Shown: piece by piece, positions 60,211 through 64,000 of the stretch
How the letters are laid out: every line of letters begins with the position of its first letter
How positions within the stretch are numbered: the first letter of the stretch is position 1
Translations under genes and position numbers: made by a program
Notes under the pieces: generated by a model
Databases searched by the model: none
What the model was told of the DNA's origin: nothing
Seen by the model: the letters and a program-made list of their open reading frames with translations, nothing else
Assembly (NCBI RefSeq): GCF_004342625.1
Contig: NZ_SMAH01000002.1
Location: 124,001 to 188,000, forward strand
Direction of reading: 5' to 3'
From: Tepidimonas ignava
GTDB taxonomy: Bacteria; Pseudomonadota; Gammaproteobacteria; Burkholderiales; Burkholderiaceae_C
DNA length: 64,000 nt

Positions 60211-61347
60211 TTAGCCCAGCGCCCAAGCGATGTGCTCGCGCACCAGCGGATCGTCATCGCCTTGCGCCAGCGCTTGCTGCAGCGCCTGCTGCACGGCCTG
60301 GGCGTGCCCGGTGTCGCCGCGGGCCAACGCGGCGCGACGCGCGTTGCCCAGCGCCACCGCCAGGTTGCGCCGCCAGCGTGCGTAGCCGATGCGCCGTATC
60401 GGCGAACCTTCGGTGTGGCGCTCGAAGGCGGCGGCGTCCCACGCCCACAGCTGCAGCAGCGTGGCGTCGGCCAGCGCCGGGCGCGGCTCGAAGTCCGGCA
60501 GCGGGCTGCGGCGGGCGTATTTGTTCCATGGGCACACAAGCTGGCAGTCGTCGCAGCCGTAGATGCGGTTGCCCAGCGCTGGGCGCAGTTCGACGGGAAT
60601 GGCGCCCGCGTGTTCGATCGTCAGGTACGACAGGCAGCGCCGTGCATCCAGGCGGTACGGCGCCACGATGGCCCCGGTGGGACACACGTCCAAGCAGGCA
60701 CGGCAGCGTCCACAATGGCCGTCGGTGGGCGCGGTGCGCGGCAACCAGCGGTCGATGAAGATTTCCCCGAGGAAAAACATCGACCCCGCCTGCCGCGACA
60801 GCAGCAGCGTGTGCTTGCCGCGCCAGCCCAGCCCGCTGCGGCGGGCCAGCTCCACCTCCAGCACCGGCGCCGAGTCGGTGAAGACCCGGTACGCCAGCGC
60901 CGCTTGGTCGGGGTACGCCGCGGCCCACGCCTGCTGCAACCGCTGCGCCAGCCGCTGCAGGCGCTGGCGCAGCACCTTGTGGTAGTCACGCCCACGGGCG
61001 TACAGCGAGACGCACGCTTGACGCGCGTCGTGCAAGCGCGCCCATTCGGCCGCGCGCCAGTCGTCGCGGCCGCCGGGCGGCAGGTAGTCCATGCAGGCGG
61101 TGATGACGCTGACCGTGCCGGGCACCAGCTCGGCGGGGCGGGCACGCTTGAGCCCGTGGCGCGCCATGTAGGCCATCGTGCCGTGGTGGCCGGCCGCCAG
61201 CCACGCCAGCAACCCCGGCTCGGCGCTGGACAGGTCGACGTCGGCCACACCGATCTGGGAAAATCCCAGCTCGCGCGCCCAAGCCCCGAGACGGGCCAGC
61301 CAGTCGGGCGCCGCGTCGGCGGGCGGCGTCGGTGCGGCGCGGTCCAT
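60211..61347 (-). CDS. queG: Epoxyqueuosine reductase QueG
   Basis: A 378-residue cobalamin/iron-sulfur enzyme. The catalytic-Asp region reads RVFTDSAPVLEVELA. Two 4Fe-4S motifs follow: CGRCRACLDVCPTGAIVAPY and CDDCQLVCPWNKYA. The C-terminus is a short helical repeat domain. It reduces epoxyqueuosine in tRNA to queuosine, the last step of the pathway. ATG at 61347. It diverges from tsaE across only 23 bp, so the promoters overlap the coding starts. Confidence 0.95.
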   Translation of the reverse strand: MDRAAPTPPADAAPDWLARLGAWARELGFSQIGVADVDLSSAEPGLLAWLAAGHHGTMAYMARHGLKRARPAELVPGTVSVITACMDYLPPGGRDDWRAAEWARLHDARQACVSLYARGRDYHKVLRQRLQRLAQRLQQAWAAAYPDQAALAYRVFTDSAPVLEVELARRSGLGWRGKHTLLLSRQAGSMFFLGEIFIDRWLPRTAPTDGHCGRCRACLDVCPTGAIVAPYRLDARRCLSYLTIEHAGAIPVELRPALGNRIYGCDDCQLVCPWNKYARRSPLPDFEPRPALADATLLQLWAWDAAAFERHTEGSPIRRIGYARWRRNLAVALGNARRAALARGDTGHAQAVQQALQQALAQGDDDPLVREHIAWALG

Positions 61348-61370
61348 GGCATGCCATTGTAAAGAACGCG

Positions 61371-61892
61371 ATGCACGACGACGATCAACCCCCACGGGCC
61401 CAACACACCTGGCACCACCTGGATGAGGAGGCCCTGGCGACGCTGGCGCAGCGCCTGGCCGCCTGGCTGCGCGCCGACCCTGGCCGCGCCAACCTGCGGC
61501 TGACGTTGCATGGCGAGCTCGGCGCCGGCAAGACCACGTGGACACGTCACCTGCTACGAGCGCTGGGTGTGCAGGGGCGCATCCAGAGCCCCACGTACGC
61601 GCTGGTGGAACCTTACGAGGTGACGCTGGGCACCACCGCGGTGACGGTGATGCACGCCGACCTGTACCGGCTGAGCGACCCCCGTGAATGGCTGGACGCG
61701 GGGTTGGCGGAACTGATGGACGCGCCTGGACTCAAGCTGGTCGAATGGCCCGAACGCGCGGGGCGCCTGCTGGGCACGGTGGACGTGGCGCTGCACCTGC
61801 AGCACGACGACGACCACCACCGCCACCTGACGTGGCAGGCGCGCACCGCGGCCGGCGAGGCCGCGCTGCTGGCGCTGCGGTCAACCCCATGA
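61371..61892 (+). CDS. tsaE: tRNA threonylcarbamoyladenosine synthesis ATPase TsaE
   Basis: A 173-residue ATPase. P-loop GELGAGKTTWTRHLL, then IQSPTYALVEPYEV and MHADLYRLSDPREW, with the Walker-B-like LVEWPERAG, are the TsaE signature. It powers the TsaBDE complex that adds t6A to tRNA. ATG at 61371. Its stop overlaps the amiC start by 4 bp. This tsaE-amiC-mutL order is conserved in many gamma- and betaproteobacteria. Confidence 0.96.
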   Translation: MHDDDQPPRAQHTWHHLDEEALATLAQRLAAWLRADPGRANLRLTLHGELGAGKTTWTRHLLRALGVQGRIQSPTYALVEPYEVTLGTTAVTVMHADLYRLSDPREWLDAGLAELMDAPGLKLVEWPERAGRLLGTVDVALHLQHDDDHHRHLTWQARTAAGEAALLALRSTP

Positions 61893-63295
61893 CGATGCAC
61901 CACCCCACCGTTGCCAACCGCCGTCGGCTGCTGACCCGTGCGTTGGGCGCGTGGCTGGCGGCCCTGACCGGCGCGCTGCCCACCGTCGGCTGGGCGGCGC
62001 GCATCGTCGGCATCCGCGTCTGGCCGGCGCGGGATTACACGCGCGTCACCATCGAAGCCGACCAGGCGTTGCAGGCCACGCCGCAGTACGTGGCCGACCC
62101 ACCCCGGCTGGCGGTGGACATCCGCGGCGCGGATTTGCTGCCGCAACTGCAGGCCCTGGTGCAGCGCATCACGCCGGACGATCCGTACGTGGCGCGGGTG
62201 CGGGTGGGGCTGTTCGACCCCGACACGGTGCGGCTGGTGCTGGACCTCAAGGCGCCCGTGGCACCGCAAGTGTTTCAGCTGGAGCCGGTGGCGGCGTACC
62301 AGCACCGCCTGGTGCTGGACCTGCACCCGCAGCAACCGATCGACCCGCTGGAGGCGCTGATCGCGCGCCACAGCGCCGCATCCGCGCCGCCAGCGCCCTC
62401 CTCCGCCCCTGCCGCGGCCCCGGCCGCAAGCGCGCACGATCCGCTGGGCGAATGGCTGGCCCGGCACCACGCCCAAGCCGACGCCCCTGCCCCTGTGGCG
62501 TCGGGGCGCACCGGGGCGGCCGCGCCGGCGGCGCGCGCCCCGCAACCCGCCGCCCGTAGCGTACCGGCCACCCAACGCCTCATCATCGTCGCGCTCGACC
62601 CCGGGCACGGAGGTGAAGACCCGGGCGCCATCGGCCCCAACGGCACACGCGAAAAAGACGTCGTGCTGGCCATTGCACGGCTGCTGCGCGACGAGCTCGA
62701 CGGCACCGAGGTGCGCGGCAACCCCGTGCGCGTGTTCATGACGCGCGACGACGACTATTTCGTGCCGCTGCACACGCGCGTGGCCAAAGCGCGGCAGGTG
62801 CAGGCCGACTTGCTGGTCAGCCTGCACGCCGATGCGTTTTTTTCGCCGCGGCCGCGCGGCGCCAGCGTCTACGCCCTCAGCGAGCGGGGGGCTTCCAGCG
62901 CCGCCGCGCGTTGGATGGCCAACAAGGAAAACGCCGCCGACCGCGTCGGCGGCCTGCCGGTCCAGGTGGGTGATGCGCACGTGCAACGCGCGCTGCTGGA
63001 CATGAGCATGACGGCGCAGATCAACGACAGCCTCAAGCTCGGCGACACGTTGCTGGGCCTGTTGCGCAGCGTCGGGCCGCTGCACAAACCGCGCGTCGAG
63101 CAAGCGGGCTTTGCCGTGCTGCGCGCGCCCGACATCCCCAGCGTGCTGGTCGAAACCGCCTTCATCAGCAACCCCGACGAGGAACAACGGCTGCGCGACC
63201 CGGCGTTCCAACGCCGCCTGGCGCGCGCGCTGGCGCAGGGCATCCGGCGTTATTTCGAACGCAACCCACCCCTGGCGCGCAGCCGCCGCACCTGA
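61889..63295 (+). CDS. amiC: N-acetylmuramoyl-L-alanine amidase (AmiC type)
   Basis: A 468-residue periplasmic amidase. The N-terminus has a twin-arginine-like signal ([19 protein letters not shown]), then an AMIN domain ([20 protein letters not shown]). A Pro/Ala-rich linker follows (about residues 165-225). The amidase_3 domain holds zinc ligands in [12 protein letters not shown], the [10 protein letters not shown] His, and the catalytic Glu in [14 protein letters not shown]. It cleaves septal peptidoglycan during division. Coupled to tsaE by ATGA and followed by mutL. Confidence 0.96.
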   Translation: MTMHHPTVANRRRLLTRALGAWLAALTGALPTVGWAARIVGIRVWPARDYTRVTIEADQALQATPQYVADPPRLAVDIRGADLLPQLQALVQRITPDDPYVARVRVGLFDPDTVRLVLDLKAPVAPQVFQLEPVAAYQHRLVLDLHPQQPIDPLEALIARHSAASAPPAPSSAPAAAPAASAHDPLGEWLARHHAQADAPAPVASGRTGAAAPAARAPQPAARSVPATQRLIIVALDPGHGGEDPGAIGPNGTREKDVVLAIARLLRDELDGTEVRGNPVRVFMTRDDDYFVPLHTRVAKARQVQADLLVSLHADAFFSPRPRGASVYALSERGASSAAARWMANKENAADRVGGLPVQVGDAHVQRALLDMSMTAQINDSLKLGDTLLGLLRSVGPLHKPRVEQAGFAVLRAPDIPSVLVETAFISNPDEEQRLRDPAFQRRLARALAQGIRRYFERNPPLARSRRT

Positions 63296-63308
63296 GGTGC
63301 GGCCTACA

Positions 63309-64000
63309 ATGGCGGCCGTGACCGACGCCTTTTACGCCGCCGCGCCCGTGGCGCGCCGCCCGATCCAGCCGCTGCCCGACGAATTGATCAGCCAGATTGC
63401 CGCTGGCGAGGTGGTGGAACGTCCGGCCTCGGTGGTGCGCGAGCTGGTCGACAACGCGCTGGACGCCGGCGCGCGCAGCATCACCGTGCGGTTGGTGGCC
63501 GGGGGCATCCGCGCCATCGTGGTCGAAGACGACGGCTGCGGCATCCCGCGCGCCGAGCTGCCGCTGGCGCTGCAGCGCCACGCCACCAGCAAAATCCGCG
63601 ACCTGCAGGAGCTGGAAGCGGTCACGACGATGGGCTTTCGGGGCGAAGCGTTGGCCGCCATCGCCTCGGTGGCGGACGTGACGCTGACGTCGCGCAGCGC
63701 CGACGATGCGCAGGGCTGCGCTTGGACCCTGCACGCCCGCAGCGGCGAGCTGCAACCCGCCGCGCGCCCCGTAGGCACCACCGTCGAGGTGCGCGAGCTG
63801 TTTTTCGCCACCCCGGCGCGGCGCAAATTCCTCAAAAGCCCCGCCACCGAGCTGGCGCACTGCATCGAAGCGGTGCGCCGCCACGCGCTGGCGCGCCCCG
63901 ACGTGGGTTTTGCCATCTGGCACGAGGGGCGGCTCGTGCAGCAGTGGCGTGCCGTGGCCGCGCTGACGCCCCAGCTCGCCTGGCAGCAGCGGGTGGCCAG
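63309..64000 (+). CDS. mutL: DNA mismatch repair protein MutL (3' end beyond window)
   Basis: About 230 residues of the N-terminal GHKL ATPase are present. [21 protein letters not shown] and [16 protein letters not shown] carry the ATP-binding Glu/Asn; [24 protein letters not shown] and [15 protein letters not shown] are motifs II-III and the ATP lid. The full protein is normally around 600 residues. ATG at 63309 with GAGGTG upstream, 13 bp after amiC; the in-frame GTG at 63318 is an alternative. Confidence 0.97.
   Translation, partial: MAAVTDAFYAAAPVARRPIQPLPDELISQIAAGEVVERPASVVRELVDNALDAGARSITVRLVAGGIRAIVVEDDGCGIPRAELPLALQRHATSKIRDLQELEAVTTMGFRGEALAAIASVADVTLTSRSADDAQGCAWTLHARSGELQPAARPVGTTVEVRELFFATPARRKFLKSPATELAHCIEAVRRHALARPDVGFAIWHEGRLVQQWRAVAALTPQLAWQQRVA

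Overview
The window is about 64 kb of very GC-rich chromosome from a Gram-negative bacterium. Gene content points to the Betaproteobacteria, order Burkholderiales, most likely a Comamonadaceae-like organism. The evidence is the alaT-hom-thrC-moeA-moaD-moaE-clpB block, the rnhA/methyltransferase pair, tsaE-amiC-mutL, several Liv-type ABC components, and broad acyl-CoA and aromatic-type catabolism. The genus cannot be fixed from sequence alone. Coding density is close to total: the largest gap between genes is about 170 bp, so no stretch over 300 bp lacks a gene. Many neighbours overlap by 1-4 bp. I saw no rRNA, tRNA, CRISPR array, insertion sequence or prophage.

Layout, 1-15.3 kb: a truncated YgiQ radical SAM gene. 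Then, all on the minus strand, an alpha/beta hydrolase, a LuxR-type regulator, an FAD monooxygenase, a small DUF2783-like protein and a MaoC-like hydratase, with an 18-bp palindrome in front of the monooxygenase. Next come an iron-type alcohol dehydrogenase, two tandem HDOD genes coupled to a patatin-like lipase, tex, and a large soluble two-sensor protein ending in a CheW domain.

15.3-31 kb: fourteen co-directional minus-strand genes form an acyl (or aryl) carboxylate uptake and beta-oxidation locus. In transcription order they are an acyl-CoA ligase, a periplasmic binding protein with LivH/M/G/F-type transporter subunits, and, behind a 24-bp near-perfect palindrome, a FadB-type multifunctional enzyme, thiolase, acyl-CoA dehydrogenase, two SDRs, a hotdog thioesterase and a zinc-free MDR reductase.

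31-38.3 kb: plus-strand crp/fnr-type regulator, msrB, yciB, bolA and a parvulin. Then two minus-strand membrane/lipid-linked sugar genes stand divergent from a nucleotide-sugar dehydrogenase and a sugar epimerase, likely an envelope polysaccharide or lipid-glycosylation locus.

38.4-50.1 kb: clpB with a clear sigma-32 promoter; the alaT-hom-thrC-moeA-moaD-moaE operon joining threonine and molybdopterin synthesis; a Mth938-like gene; bcp with a strong terminator; and a PIN-PhoH gene. 50.2-50.8 kb: a yefM-yoeB toxin-antitoxin module with its TGTACA operator pair. 50.9-55.2 kb: an RND efflux pump and adaptor. 55.3-61.3 kb: rnhA, a methyltransferase, a possible NYN-type gene, an MlaE/MlaD/lipoprotein set without an adjacent ATPase, and queG. 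61.4-64 kb: tsaE, amiC and the start of mutL, which runs off the end.
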